Assembly (NCBI GenBank): GCA_965200095.1
Contig: OZ241350.1
Span: 1,488,001 to 1,552,000, forward strand
Source: JANQOH01 sp965200095
GTDB taxonomy: Bacteria > Pseudomonadota > Alphaproteobacteria > UBA7887
Length of the DNA stretch: 64,000 nt
Direction of reading: 5' to 3'
The position numbers and the translations under genes are program-made. The stretch's first letter is position 1. Each line of letters starts with the position of its first letter. Below are positions 7,018-16,900 of the stretch, in pieces. Below the pieces are notes generated by a model. The model was given only the letters and a program-made list of their open reading frames with translations, was not told the origin of the DNA and did no database searches.

Positions 7018-8157
7018 TCACCGCAAACTGTAGTTGATGTTGACGGTGAACTTCGACGGCTCGCTTCCCATCCCTGAGTCGAAGCCCGGGAACGGCGCGG
7101 AACGCTGGATGGCCCTCACCGCGGCAGCGACCAGGCGGCGCGACGCCCGCGTGTCGTCGAGGACTCGCACCTCCAGAAGTTCGCCGTCGGGGCCGATGAG
7201 CAGTTCCACGGGGACGACGCCTTCCTCGCCGCGTTCCACGGAGCGCCGCGGGTAGCTGCGGACGGCGGCGCGGTTGAGCTGGCTGAACAGGGCCGAGCCG
7301 TAGTTGCGCATCGCCGCGGCGTCGCGCGCCGGCGGTCCCGGGGCGGCCGCAGCGGCGGGCGGGCCCGGACGCGCCGCCGGAGCCTGCGCCGGCGCGGCGG
7401 GGGTCGGCGCAGCGGCAGCCGGCGCAGGTGCGGCCGGAGCGGTCTCGGCCGGCGGGGTTTCGGCGACCTCGCGGGGGGGCGGCGCCGGCTTTTCCGTCGG
7501 GCGCGGAACGTCCGCCAGGGGGTCCCGCCGCGGCGGCGGGGGCGTCGGCGCCTCGGCGATCGGCGGCGGGTCGTCGGGCGGCGGCAGCGTCGCCAGCTCC
7601 TCCGGCGGCGCGAGTTCGGGCGGCGGCGCTTCGTCGAGCGGGGGCGGCGCGTCCGGCGGCGGCGTGTCGGGAAGCGCTTCCTCGCGCGGCGGCGGCGGAG
7701 CGTCCGCCTCCGGCGGGCGCTCGGGCGGCGCGACATCGGGTTCGGCGGCATCGGGCGGCGGGACCGGGTCCGGCGGCGGCTGCGGCAACGCCGTCGCGAC
7801 ATCCTGCGGCGGCGGCGTGTCGGGCGGTTCGAATTCCGGCAGGGCCTCGGGCGGCGGCGGGTCGTCGGGCGGCGCGTCGGGCGGCGGCGGGGTGTCCGGC
7901 AGCGCTTCCGAGACAGGGTCGGCGGCGGCCGCCGTGGGGTCGGGCGGCGCGTCGGGGGTGTCCTGCGACGCGCTGGGGTCGGTGGGGCCGAGGCCGCCGA
8001 AGTCTTCGCCCAGCGCCGCGAGTTCGAGCAGCAGCACCGGCGGCGGGGGCGGCTCGTCCTCGGTCCGGAACGTCACGAACGCCCCGATCGCCGCGCTGTG
8101 CATCAGGGCGGCGACGACGACGCCCCCGCCGAGGTGGAGCGGGGTGACGCGCCTCAC
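7018..8157 (-). CDS. tonB: TonB-family energy transducer with a long Pro-rich spacer
   Basis: This 379-residue protein has one N-terminal membrane anchor (GGGVVVAALMHSAAIGAFVTF, about 10-30). An unusually long periplasmic spacer from about 37 to 280 is dominated by Pro, Glu, Asp and Ala (repeated PPPDAPP and PPPE units). A TonB C-terminal domain of about 95 residues closes it (ALFSQLNRAAVRSYPR, EGVVPVELLIGPDGELLEVRV, APFPGF). TonB passes proton-motive energy to outer-membrane receptors. It is the last gene of an exbB-exbD-exbD-tonB operon and overlaps the upstream exbD by four bases. No TonB-dependent receptor is in the window. The Pro-rich DNA is highly repetitive, so allele length may vary. 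Confidence 0.88.
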   Translation of the reverse strand: MRRVTPLHLGGGVVVAALMHSAAIGAFVTFRTEDEPPPPPVLLLELAALGEDFGGLGPTDPSASQDTPDAPPDPTAAAADPVSEALPDTPPPPDAPPDDPPPPEALPEFEPPDTPPPQDVATALPQPPPDPVPPPDAAEPDVAPPERPPEADAPPPPREEALPDTPPPDAPPPLDEAPPPELAPPEELATLPPPDDPPPIAEAPTPPPPRRDPLADVPRPTEKPAPPPREVAETPPAETAPAAPAPAAAAPTPAAPAQAPAARPGPPAAAAAPGPPARDAAAMRNYGSALFSQLNRAAVRSYPRRSVERGEEGVVPVELLIGPDGELLEVRVLDDTRASRRLVAAAVRAIQRSAPFPGFDSGMGSEPSKFTVNINYSLR

Positions 8158-8564
8158 GACGCGCTTGCCGTGGCGAGTCCGACCCGTTCCATCCCGGCGG
8201 CGCGGGCGCGGCGGAGGACCGCCATGACATCGGCTGTCGTGGCCCGGGCGTCGGCCTTGATGAGCAGCGGCGAGCCGGGGCTCTCCGCGCGCGCCGCGGC
8301 CAGACCGGGCTCGAGCTGCGACAGCGCGACCGGTTCGTTGTTCAGCGCCAGGGCGCCGTTCGGCCCGACGAGGACGACCGTCGGCGGGGCCGGCGCGGCG
8401 TCTCCCTGTTGCGACTGCGGCGGCGTCACGTCGAAGGCGTCGGGGGTCACCAGGGTGCTTGTCAGCATGAAGAAGATCAACAACAGGAAGACGATGTTGA
8501 TCAGCGGCACGAGGTCCATCGCCGCCGTCGGCCGCCGCCGCCCCTCGAAGGACATGGCGCGCAC
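8154..8564 (-). CDS. exbD: ExbD/TolR-family protein, second copy
   Basis: This 136-residue protein has a single membrane helix, MDLVPLINIVFLLLIFFMLTS, in which the aspartate (D17) is the conserved proton-conducting residue. A periplasmic domain follows (VVLVGPNGALALNNEPV, SPLLIKADARATTADVMAVL). It would form the ExbB-ExbD proton channel that powers TonB. It is the second of two adjacent exbD genes and differs clearly from the first, so the pair may form a heteromeric channel or serve two functions. The ATG at 8562-8564 is preceded by the stop of the first copy. Confidence 0.88.
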   Translation of the reverse strand: MRAMSFEGRRRPTAAMDLVPLINIVFLLLIFFMLTSTLVTPDAFDVTPPQSQQGDAAPAPPTVVLVGPNGALALNNEPVALSQLEPGLAAARAESPGSPLLIKADARATTADVMAVLRRARAAGMERVGLATASAS

Positions 8565-8567
8565 GGG

Positions 8568-8969
8568 TCAGCCGCTCCGCGGCGTCGCCAGGCGGATGTT
8601 GGACATGCCGACCGCCTGGATCCGGTCCATCACGTCGACCAGACGCTGCACTGCGACGCGCGCCTCGGCGCGGACGGCGACGGGCCTGTCGACATCGGCG
8701 CCGGCGCGCGCGGCGAGTTCGGGGCCGAGGTCGTCGAGCGCGAGCGTCAGGCCGTTGAGACGCAACTCGCCGTCGAGGCGGACATCGACGAGCAGCACGT
8801 CGCCCGTGTTCTGTCCGGGGGCGCTGGCGCGCGACATCGACAGGTCGATGGACGCCGAGTCGATGAACCGGCTGGTGAGCATGAAGAAGACCAGCAGCAG
8901 GAACACCACGTCGATCAGCGGCGCGATGTTGAGGCGCGGGCGCGGCCGGTCGCGTTCGGCGAAGTCCAC
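8568..8969 (-). CDS. exbD: ExbD/TolR-family protein, first copy
   Basis: This 133-residue protein starts with a GTG at 8967-8969. The membrane helix INIAPLIDVVFLLLVFFMLTS-like segment (residues 15-33) carries the conserved aspartate. The periplasmic domain contains DVLLVDVRLDGELRLNG and RPVAVRAEARVAVQRLVDVM. It lies six bases downstream of the exbB-like gene and three bases upstream of a second exbD. It is expected to act with ExbB and TonB in energy coupling across the periplasm. Confidence 0.88.
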   Translation of the reverse strand: MDFAERDRPRPRLNIAPLIDVVFLLLVFFMLTSRFIDSASIDLSMSRASAPGQNTGDVLLVDVRLDGELRLNGLTLALDDLGPELAARAGADVDRPVAVRAEARVAVQRLVDVMDRIQAVGMSNIRLATPRSG

Positions 8970-8975
8970 GCGCGC

Positions 8976-9668
8976 CTACCCGGCGCCGGCGCGCGCGAGA
9001 GGCTCCCTCCCCGCGGGCGCAGCGCTCACGCCGATAACGCGCACCACGGCGTCCCGCATGGTCGCGCGGGTTTCGTCCACCCTGCCTTCGAGCACGTGGT
9101 ACATCGTCAGGGCGGGGATGGCGACCACCAGGCCGAAGGCGGTGGTCAGCAGGGCCTCCCAGATGCCGCCGGCGAGGATGGCCGGGTCGACCTTCGACCC
9201 CGCGCTTTCGAGTTCCGAAAAGGCGGTGATCATGCCGAGCACGGTGCCGAGCAGGCCGAGCAGCGGGCTGACATTGGCGATGATTTCGAGGCCGCGCAGA
9301 TAGCTCTCCACATTGCGGATTTCCGCCGTGCCGACGCGCGCGATCTCGGCGTCGCGGTCCTCCACCGACAGGGCGCCGTCGGCGTTGGCGTTGATCGCCG
9401 TTTCCATCACCCGCGCGACGGGGTTGACCTCCTGGCGCAGCACGGCGACGGCGCGGTCGCGCTCACCGCGCGCGAGGTCGGCTATCGCCGGCTCGATGAA
9501 CCGCGTCCGCTTCAGCTGGGCGCGCCAGAACTGAAGCAATTTCACCAGGATGATCGCGACCGCCACTACCGACAGGCCGAGCAGGATCATCATGACCGGC
9601 CCGCCCCTGGCGACGAGCGAAAACGCGTCCCTTACGAGGACGGAATGGTCGAAAGGCATATCGGGCAT
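8976..9668 (-). CDS. exbB: MotA/TolQ/ExbB proton-channel protein
   Basis: This 230-residue inner-membrane protein has three hydrophobic segments: about 21-43 (GPVMMILLGLSVVAVAIILV), about 128-150 (IIANVSPLLGLLGTVLGMIT) and about 168-190 (LLTTAFGLVVAIPALTMYH). The SPLLGLLGTVLGMI segment is the TolQ/ExbB signature. It is the first gene of the exbB-exbD-exbD-tonB operon. The operon faces away from lepA across a 156-base spacer that should hold both promoters, though I see no clear consensus there. Confidence 0.9.
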   Translation of the reverse strand: MPDMPFDHSVLVRDAFSLVARGGPVMMILLGLSVVAVAIILVKLLQFWRAQLKRTRFIEPAIADLARGERDRAVAVLRQEVNPVARVMETAINANADGALSVEDRDAEIARVGTAEIRNVESYLRGLEIIANVSPLLGLLGTVLGMITAFSELESAGSKVDPAILAGGIWEALLTTAFGLVVAIPALTMYHVLEGRVDETRATMRDAVVRVIGVSAAPAGREPLARAGAG

Positions 9669-9824
9669 GACGCGGCCGCCGGCTGTGGAAGCGCTCGAAC
9701 GGACGCGCGCGAGGCGGACGCCGCGTTCGCAATATGCGCCGAATACGGTCCGGCGGAGAGAAAGTCAAGCCGCGCGGCGCTTCGTTGTCGACAGCGCGGC
9801 GCGGCCGCCCCATTGTCTCGCGCC

Positions 9825-11621
9825 ATGACCGACCGCATCCGCAATTTCGCGATCGTCGCGCATATCGACCACGGCAAATCGACGCTGGCCGACCGGTTGA
9901 TCGAACGCTGCGGCGGCCTCGCTGCGCGCGAAATGACCGATCAGGTCCTCGACTCCATGGATATCGAGCGCGAGCGCGGCATCACCATCAAGGCCCAGAC
10001 AGTGCGCCTCGCATGGCGCAACGGCGACGGCGAAGCCTGGGCGCTCAATCTCATCGACACCCCCGGACATGTGGATTTCTCCTACGAGGTCAGCCGCAGC
10101 CTCGCCGCCTGCGAGGGCTCGCTGCTGGTCGTCGACGCGACCCAGGGGGTCGAGGCGCAAACCCTCGCCAACGTCTACAAGGCGCTCGAGCAGGACCACG
10201 AGATCGTCGTCGCGCTCAACAAGATCGATCTGCCGGCGGCGGAACCCGACCGTGTGCGCCGGCAAATCGCCGATGTCATCGGGCTGGACGCCGACGACGC
10301 GCTCGAAATCTCCGCCAAGACCGGGCAGGGCGTCGACGCGGTCCTCGAAGCGCTGGTGCGGCGGGTGCCGCCGCCGACGGGCGACCGCGCCGCGCCGCTC
10401 AAGGCGCTGCTGGTGGACAGCCGCTACGACGCCTATCTCGGCGTCGTCGTCCTGGTGCGCGTGCGCGACGGCGAATTGCGCAAGGGCGACCGCATCCGCT
10501 TCATGGCGTCGGGCGCGGTCCACCGGGTGGACCGGGTGGGCGCGTTTACGCCGAAACCGGTTCCGGTCGAGAGCCTGGGACCCGGCGAGGTCGGTTTCAT
10601 CACCGCCGCCATCAAGACCGTCGCCGAAACCCGCATCGGCGACACGGTCACCGGCGCCGAGCGCCCGGCAACGGCGGCGCTCGCCGGCTTCAAGCCCAGC
10701 GTCCCGGTCGTGTTCTGCGGCCTCTACCCGGCCGACCACGCCGATTACGAGCGCCTGCGCGAAAGCCTGGCGAAACTCCGGCTCAACGACGCGAGTTTCG
10801 AATACGAACCCGAATCCTCGGCCGCGCTCGGTCTCGGCTTCCGCTGCGGCTTTCTGGGCCTCCTGCACCTCGAGATCGTGCAAGAGCGCCTGGAGCGCGA
10901 ATTCGACCTCGACCTCGTCACCACCGCGCCGAGCGTCATCTATCGCGTGCATCTTTCCGGCGACGGCGCGGCGACGGAACTGCACAACCCGGCCGACCTG
11001 CCCGACCCGGGGCGCATTGAACGCATTGAGGAGCCGTGGATCCGCGCCACGGTATTCGTGCCGGACCGCTTTCTCGGCGGCGTGCTCGCGCTGTGCACCG
11101 ACCGCCGCGGCGAACAGCTGGAGCTCACCTGGGCGGGGCGCCGGGCCATGGCGGTGTACCGCCTGCCGTTGAACGAAGTGGTGTTCGATTTCTACGACCG
11201 CCTGAAATCGACAAGCCGCGGCTATGCGAGTTTCGACTACGAGCTCGACGGCTACCGCGCGAGCGACCTCGTCAAGGTGGCGATCCTGGTGAACGGCGAG
11301 GCCGTGGACAGTCTCGCCTTCATGACCCACCGCCGCCGCGCCGAGGCGCGCGGACGGGCGCTGTGCGAGAAACTCAAGACGTTGATCCCGCGCCAGTTGT
11401 TCAAGGTCGCCATCCAGGCGGCGATCGGCGGGCGCGTGATCGCCCGCGAAACGGTGAGCGCGTTGCGCAAGGACGTCACCGCGAAATGCTACGGCGGCGA
11501 CGCGACGCGCAAGCGCAAACTCCTCGACAGGCAGAAACGCGGCAAGAAACGCATGCGCCAGGTCGGCAATGTGGAAATCCCGCAGGAAGCCTTTCTCGCC
11601 GCGCTGCGCATCGACAGGTGA
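9825..11621 (+). CDS. lepA: Elongation factor 4 (LepA)
   Basis: This 598-residue translational GTPase back-translocates or remodels ribosomes under stress. G1 is AHIDHGKS (12-19), G2 lies at RGITIKAQ, G3 is DTPGH, and G4 is NKID. The LepA-specific C-terminal domain ends in KAKCYGGD-type sequence (TAKCYGGDATRKRKLL) with KRGKKRMRQVG. Full family length. The frame is open far upstream, antisense to exbB and exbD, but the fold starts at the ATG at 9825. Convergent msrA follows after 21 bases. Confidence 0.96.
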   Translation: MTDRIRNFAIVAHIDHGKSTLADRLIERCGGLAAREMTDQVLDSMDIERERGITIKAQTVRLAWRNGDGEAWALNLIDTPGHVDFSYEVSRSLAACEGSLLVVDATQGVEAQTLANVYKALEQDHEIVVALNKIDLPAAEPDRVRRQIADVIGLDADDALEISAKTGQGVDAVLEALVRRVPPPTGDRAAPLKALLVDSRYDAYLGVVVLVRVRDGELRKGDRIRFMASGAVHRVDRVGAFTPKPVPVESLGPGEVGFITAAIKTVAETRIGDTVTGAERPATAALAGFKPSVPVVFCGLYPADHADYERLRESLAKLRLNDASFEYEPESSAALGLGFRCGFLGLLHLEIVQERLEREFDLDLVTTAPSVIYRVHLSGDGAATELHNPADLPDPGRIERIEEPWIRATVFVPDRFLGGVLALCTDRRGEQLELTWAGRRAMAVYRLPLNEVVFDFYDRLKSTSRGYASFDYELDGYRASDLVKVAILVNGEAVDSLAFMTHRRRAEARGRALCEKLKTLIPRQLFKVAIQAAIGGRVIARETVSALRKDVTAKCYGGDATRKRKLLDRQKRGKKRMRQVGNVEIPQEAFLAALRIDR

Positions 11622-11642
11622 CCGCGCCGCGCGGGTGCCGGC

Positions 11643-12101
11643 CTATGCGTGGACCCTTCCCCGCTTCTCGAGGAACTGCTGGTGGTAATCTTCCGCCGGC
11701 CAGTAGTCGCCGGCGGGTTCGATGACCGTGGCCACGGGCCGCGGCAGACGCGCTGCCGCGGCCGCGCGCGACTTGTGCGCCGCCCGCGCCTGGTCGGCGT
11801 CGTGGGTGAAGACCGCGGAGCGGTACTGCTCGCCGATGTCCGGCCCCTGGCGGTTCACCTGGGTGGGGTCGTGGACGGCCCAGAAAGTCTCCAGCAGCGC
11901 TTCGTAACTCACCGCGTTCTCGTCGTACTCGACGCGGACGGCTTCGGCGTGGCCGGTGACGCCCGAGCACACCTGTTCGTAGGTTGGGCGCGGCGTGCGT
12001 CCGCCGGTGTAGCCGACGCCGGTCGCGCGCACTCCCGGCACGCGACGGAACGCCGATTCCACCCCCCAGAAACAGCCCGCCGCGAAGGTTGCGATCGCCA
12101 T
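11643..12101 (-). CDS. msrA: Peptide methionine (S)-S-oxide reductase
   Basis: This 152-residue enzyme reduces methionine-S-sulfoxide in proteins. The active-site motif GCFWG places the catalytic cysteine at C10. GVGYTGG, GHAEAVRVEYDE, FWAVHDPTQVNRQGPDIG and QYRSAVF are all family-typical, as is AEDYHQQFLEKR near the end. It lacks C-terminal resolving cysteines, so recycling must follow the shorter MsrA route. It is short compared with E. coli MsrA but complete for the compact type. Confidence 0.95.
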   Translation of the reverse strand: MAIATFAAGCFWGVESAFRRVPGVRATGVGYTGGRTPRPTYEQVCSGVTGHAEAVRVEYDENAVSYEALLETFWAVHDPTQVNRQGPDIGEQYRSAVFTHDADQARAAHKSRAAAAARLPRPVATVIEPAGDYWPAEDYHQQFLEKRGRVHA

Positions 12102-12116
12102 ACTACTTCTCCCGCT

Positions 12117-12467
12117 TCATCGGTCTTTCGCGCGCCGCCAGCGCGCCCGGAGGCGCAGCGCCGCCCAGACCGCGCCGAGCCGCAACGAGTCGAACAGCGT
12201 CAACAGCACGATGGCGGCGACCCACGCCGGCAGTTCGACGACCGGCAACACATAGTCGAAATACAGGGTGGGGTCGAGCGGGTCGGGGTCGAGTCTCTGT
12301 TCCACGAACGCCTGCAAGCCCACCAGGCTGTTGGCGTCCGCCTTGTACCAGATTTCCGCGGCCGTGCGGTTGCCGAGCACGAACCACAGCGCCACTCCGA
12401 CCGCCAGATTGGCGGCCGCCAGCCGCAACAGCGTTCGCGGGCGCCGTTCCGCCGCGTCGTCCGACAT
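12117..12467 (-). CDS. Small membrane protein of unknown function
   Basis: This 116-residue protein has two predicted membrane helices, about 12-31 (LLRLAAANLAVGVALWFVLG) and about 70-90 (VVELPAWVAAIVLLTLFDSL), and an Arg-rich C-terminal tail. The loop between them carries KADANSLVGLQAFVEQRLDP. No family is recognised. The start is the ATG at 12465-12467; the longer open frame upstream crosses tRNA-Ser and cannot be coding. It lies 15 bases from the msrA start, on the same strand and upstream of it, so the two may share a transcript. Confidence 0.65.
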   Translation of the reverse strand: MSDDAAERRPRTLLRLAAANLAVGVALWFVLGNRTAAEIWYKADANSLVGLQAFVEQRLDPDPLDPTLYFDYVLPVVELPAWVAAIVLLTLFDSLRLGAVWAALRLRARWRRAKDR

Positions 12468-12561
12468 CGCCCGCCTCCCCGCGCACCGCGTCCCGCCGAT
12501 AGATAGCGCCCGCCGCGCCGAATGGCAAAGCGCCGTCGCGCCCGATATAGTCGGCGGCGCC

Positions 12562-12651
12562 GGAGGGGTGGCCGAGTGGCTGAAGGCGCACGCTTGGAAA
12601 GCGTGTATGCGGGAAACCGTATCGAGGGTTCGAATCCCTCTCCCTCCGCCA
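12562..12651 (+). tRNA. tRNA-Ser (GGA anticodon)
   Basis: This 90-nt class II tRNA has acceptor GGAGGGG paired with TCCCTCC and an encoded CCA. The anticodon loop CTTGGAAAG gives anticodon GGA. A long variable arm (GTATGCGGGAAACCGTATC) identifies serine, and the T arm is GAGGGTTCGAATCCCTC. It is the left neighbour of an accessory region holding a repeat element and a type IIG restriction-modification gene. I found no second copy of its 3' end that would mark an integrated island. Confidence 0.96.
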
Positions 12652-12698
12652 TCCCGGCAGGCGCCCGGCGGCGCGGCTCCCGGAACGGGGACTGAGAC

Positions 12699-12887
12699 AT
12701 GAACGCGCATCCGGCCGATCTCGACAGCGTCGCCCTCGGCGAGGCTGTCCGCTCCGGCGCCCCCGAGGCGGGGGCGGCAGTGGACGCGGCGCTCGGCGCC
12801 CTCGAGCGCCGGAGACAGGCTCGCGTGGACGGTCTGGACGCCGCCCGCAGTCGGGATTTTCTTTACAGTGGGGAGACCTCTGCATAA
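12699..12887 (+). CDS. Truncated ORF ending in the repeat terminus
   Basis: This 62-residue frame starts MNAHPADLDSVALGEAVRSG, forms an Ala/Arg-rich helix (VDAALGALERRRQARVDGL), and ends DFLYSGETSA. Its stop codon TAA is the last three bases of the 15-bp terminal inverted repeat GAGACCTCTGCATAA at 12873-12887. It reads like the 5' end of a longer gene cut off by that element and using the element's stop. The helix is loosely reminiscent of several biosynthetic enzymes, but I cannot assign a family. No ribosome-binding site is strong. Confidence 0.4.
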   Translation: MNAHPADLDSVALGEAVRSGAPEAGAAVDAALGALERRRQARVDGLDAARSRDFLYSGETSA

Positions 12888-13897
12888 GGCCCGAATGTTC
12901 CGGAATCGGTCACGGATCGGCGGCTGCCTGCTCGGCCGGACTTTCGACGGCTATACGAAGCGTCGACGGGATGAACGGGCGCTTCGATTCGATCCGGGTT
13001 GTCGTCGTTCCGGCATATTCGTTCCGCGAAGGAGCGTGTGAAGAAATCGGGCGTTTCCGATCGTGACAGCCGGATCGCCGAAGTAGCGGCATTGTAAAAG
13101 ACAATAATCACCGAATAGCACTTCGTCATTCCCGCGAAAGAGCGTGTGAAAAAGCCGGACAGGATTACAAACACTCGTCATTCCCGCGAAAGCAGGAATC
13201 TCTTTGCGGCGTTTCCGTAAGAAAAACCGGGCCGATATAGCGGACGGCCGCCTCCGGATTCCCGCTTTCGCGGGAATGACGAAGAGTAGTGGGGATTTTC
13301 AATTTCTTCACACGCTCGAAAGTGGGAATCTGGACCGCACGCCCGAAATAATAGCCCGTCCTTTATTGCGGAAATGCTGCAATGAATTCCCGCTTTCGAG
13401 TATGTGAAGAAATCGGACGGCCTTACAAATACTCGTCATTCCCGCGAAAGCGGGAATCTATTGCGGCGTTTCCGCAAGGAAAACCGGGCCGATATAGCGG
13501 ACGGCCGCCTCTGGATTCCCGCTTTCGAGCGTGTGAACAAATCGTGGCGTCTCCGATCGTGACAGCCGGATCGCCGAAGTAACGGCATTGTAAAAGACAA
13601 TAACCATCGAATAGTACTTCGTCATTCCCGCGAAAGCGGGAATCCGGAGGCGGCCGTCCGCAATGTCGGCCCGGTTTTCTTGCGGAAACGCCGCAAAGAG
13701 ATTCCCGCTTTCGCGGGAATGACGAGTGTTTGTGAGGCTGGCGGGTTTCTTCACACGCTCTTTCGCGGGAAAGATGGAGAGAAGGCGGGTTTTCGCAAAT
13801 CATCGTGCATCGTTATGCTCCGCCGGTGGATTCGGGAGCGCCGTCAAAACGCGGAAACGCAATCCTGCCGAAAGCGAAACCGGTTATGCAGAGGTCT
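12873..13897. repeat. 1-kb mosaic repeat element with 15-bp terminal inverted repeats
   Basis: GAGACCTCTGCATAA at 12873-12887 is the exact reverse complement of TTATGCAGAGGTCTC at 13883-13897. Between them lies a second mosaic of the palindromic core CATTCCCGCGAAAGCGGGAAT, with cores near 13126, 13176, 13262, 13434, 13622 and 13703. The cores are joined by the same spacers seen at 1639-2297. The first 150 bases repeat 2134-2297 in inverted orientation. No transposase frame is present. The outer flanks AGTGGGG and AGCGGGG differ by one base and are at best a weak target duplication. The 96 bases from here to the restriction gene hold nothing recognisable. Confidence 0.8.
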
Positions 13898-13993
13898 CAG
13901 CGGGGAAGGTTTGCCGAACCGGTCACGGTCGGCGGCAGCGGAACCGGGCTGTAGATCCGCCGCACAAACCCGGCAGACCGCCAAGCCGGATTT

Positions 13994-16900
13994 TCATGCC
14001 CCGTTGAGCAATTCGACCGCCAATTTCTCCAGGCGGGCGGCGACGCCGTGTTCGGCGAGGGCGTTGCGGACGCGCTTGCGTGTGCGGGTGAAATACTCGC
14101 CTTCTCTTTCGGGAACCCGGTCCGCGACCTCCGCCGCCGTCGCCGCCGCGTCCGCCAGCCGGCGATGCAGCGCGTCGCCGGGGTCGTAGCGCGGGATCGG
14201 CAGGTTGAAGACGTATTTGCCGAAATCCCGCGCGCCCCACTGGCCTTGAGACTGGTAGCGCGCCACGCCGGCTTGCACGGCGGCGCTGTTCAGAACGCCG
14301 CAGAGATAATTCGCCTCATCGAGGCTTTCAGCGGCCGCCCAATAGAGTTTGCTGTCGATTACCGCGGTCTTGTCCCGGATCGTCGTCGCCGCGAGATTGG
14401 TCCCGGACGTTGTGTACGCCACGCGGATCGGCGCGATGGGGAATTGACAGGAAAGCTCGCCGTGATAATCGACCCTCTCTTTCAAGCTCATGGCGCTGCG
14501 CTTGTTCTGTTCCCACAGCTCTTCGGTCCGTTCGAGCCAGCGGGCCAGCCTCCGATGGCCCCGGGCGGCGGCCTGTTCCGAGTCCAGCAGTTCTTCCCGT
14601 TCGCCGTCCCACGGAACGACCGCGCACAGCGGCTCCAGGACGCGGAACGGGACGATGGATTCGCCGAGCAGCACAGGGCGCAGGAACGCCGCCTCCACCG
14701 CGCCCCGCGGCGCCTCTACGGCCTTCCAGGGCGCCTTGTCCAGGTTGCTCATCCGCCCCCGGACCCGCGGAAAGGCGGGGCTGGGCGGTATCTTTCCCGA
14801 CACGGGCGCGTCCTCCACAAGGACCAGGCGGCGGGGAACCAGGGTCGCGCCCTGCCGAAAGCGCCGCCGGTAGGGCGAGCCCCCGCGGTCGGACGCCGGC
14901 ACAGGCCACGCCGTCTCCTCCCGAACCAGACTGGCGTCCGCCTGCGCAGCGTCGGCGTTGCGCGTCGGGAGCGCGCCCGCGAAGGCGGTCACGCGAGCCG
15001 GCAGCGGCGCCGGATCCCGGCCGTCGTGAAGCGCGGCGAACAGCACGCAACTCGGAACCGGGAAAAGCGGCGACACTTCCGGCCCGAACGTCCACGCCGC
15101 CGTGAAGCGGAGACGGGATTCGACGCACCCGGCGCGCGCGACCGGCCCTTCGCGGAACTTCGCATAAGCCAGGCGCGACATCGCCGCATAGGGCATGACA
15201 AGGGCGACCCGCCCCGTCGGGCGCATATAGAGCGCGGCCGCGCGCAGGTAGAAATATCCCGAAAGGTCCTGATGGGTCGAGACAGTGCCGCCGACCCAGA
15301 GTTGCGCTGCCCGGCACTCCTCGCGGAAGCGCTCCTGAAAGCCCTCGCTCATGTAGCGGAACGAGACCCAGGGCGGATTGCCGATTACCGCGTCCGCCCT
15401 TTGCGCCTCGGACGCCAGCCATACGGGCCGGGCGAGGTTGCGGGCCACATAACCCCAGATGTGGTCGCGGCCCTCCCCTCGCAGACGGCGCATCGTCTCC
15501 CAGGTCCGGCGGAGAACCTTCAGGTCTTCATCGGATACGGTGGTGTTCGCGCCCAGCCAGGCGGCGAAGCCGGAAACCGTCTCCTGTCGCGCGCCGGGGT
15601 CGATCATGGCGTCCAGCACGCGGTCGAAGAGCCCCGTATCGGAGGCCACGGCGGCGGGGAAGCGGAGCGTCGCCGCAGGGAAGCGCCGGGGAGCGGGATC
15701 GCTCAGCGAGACCGCAGGAACGAATATCTCCAGCGCTTCGTCGCCGGCGAGAAAGTCGGGTTGTTCCCCGTTCCCGCCCGTCCGGGTCAGGTTCCATTGC
15801 AGCGCGTCGCCGAGCCACACCGGAAGGGCGATGTCGCCCGGGCGCTCCTTGCGAAGCGCCGGCAGGAGCGCGAGCAGACAGGTGACGCGCGCGAAAATCA
15901 CAGCCACCGGATGGATGTCGATCCCGGCGACGTTCCGGGCTGCGAGCCGCGCCGCCGCCGCCGGCGACAACCCCGAAGCGCCGGCCGCGGCGAGAACGGC
16001 CCGCATGGCGTGAAACAGAAAGGTCCCCGAACCGCAGGCCGGGTCCATGACACGCTGCGTCAGCGGGTCGTCCACGGCGGCCGCGACCATGCGGGCGGCC
16101 AGCCAGTCCGGCGTATAGTATTCGCCCAGATCGTGACGGGTCTCGGGGTCGATCAGGCTTTCGTAGAGCGCCTTGAGGATATCGACCTCGATGTCGCGCA
16201 GGCGGAACCGGCGGACCTGCCGGGCGATCCGCATGACGAGCTCCCGCCCGTCCCCGGCGGCGAGGACCCAATCGAAGAAGTCGGGCTCGCTTTGGCCGCC
16301 GACGCCGAGGTCGGAAAACGCGGCGCCGTGGAGAAGCGCCGCCGCGTCGCCGGGCGGTTCGTCGATCAGCGCCGCCCACGCCACGGCCCTGGCGACGATG
16401 GCGAGATAGGTATGTTGCAGGAACAGGGCGTCGTCGCCGACCTCCGCCCCGTAGGCGAGGCCCAGAAGCCGGCCCCACAATTCGCGCTTCAGACGCGCTT
16501 CGGTCGTTCGGCCGATACGGCCCCACAGATCGCCGAGACCGTCGAGGGCGCGCCTCGCGGCCAGGCTCCCGCGCCCGAACTCGCGCTCGACGGTGTGCGG
16601 GTCGGGCAAAAGGTCTTCGCCGAGCGCCACAGCCCCTTGCAGCCAGGTCAGCGAAGCCCGCGGCGCCTCCGGATCCGCGCGATGCGCCCCAACCTCCACG
16701 AGGCGACCCTCGCGAAGGAAAAAAGCAACGAATTCGGCGCCGTCCGTGGCGATGCCGACATAGTTCTCGCCGGTCTGCGACCGGCGTTCGGAGAGATACC
16801 GCGTCAAACCGTCCTCGGCCTCGCGGCGTTCGCGCCTCAGATCCGACTTCAACTCGAACACCGTGCGGCCGAGCAGGGCGTCGATGCGCCCGCGCACTTC

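Noticed and set aside
8409..9824. Long open frame upstream of lepA
   Set aside because: It is antisense to exbB and exbD, which are well supported, and carries no known domain. High GC makes such frames common.
13898..13993. Continuation of the truncated 62-aa ORF beyond the repeat element
   Set aside because: Joining the flanks gives an open frame, but it runs antisense into the restriction gene and looks non-coding.
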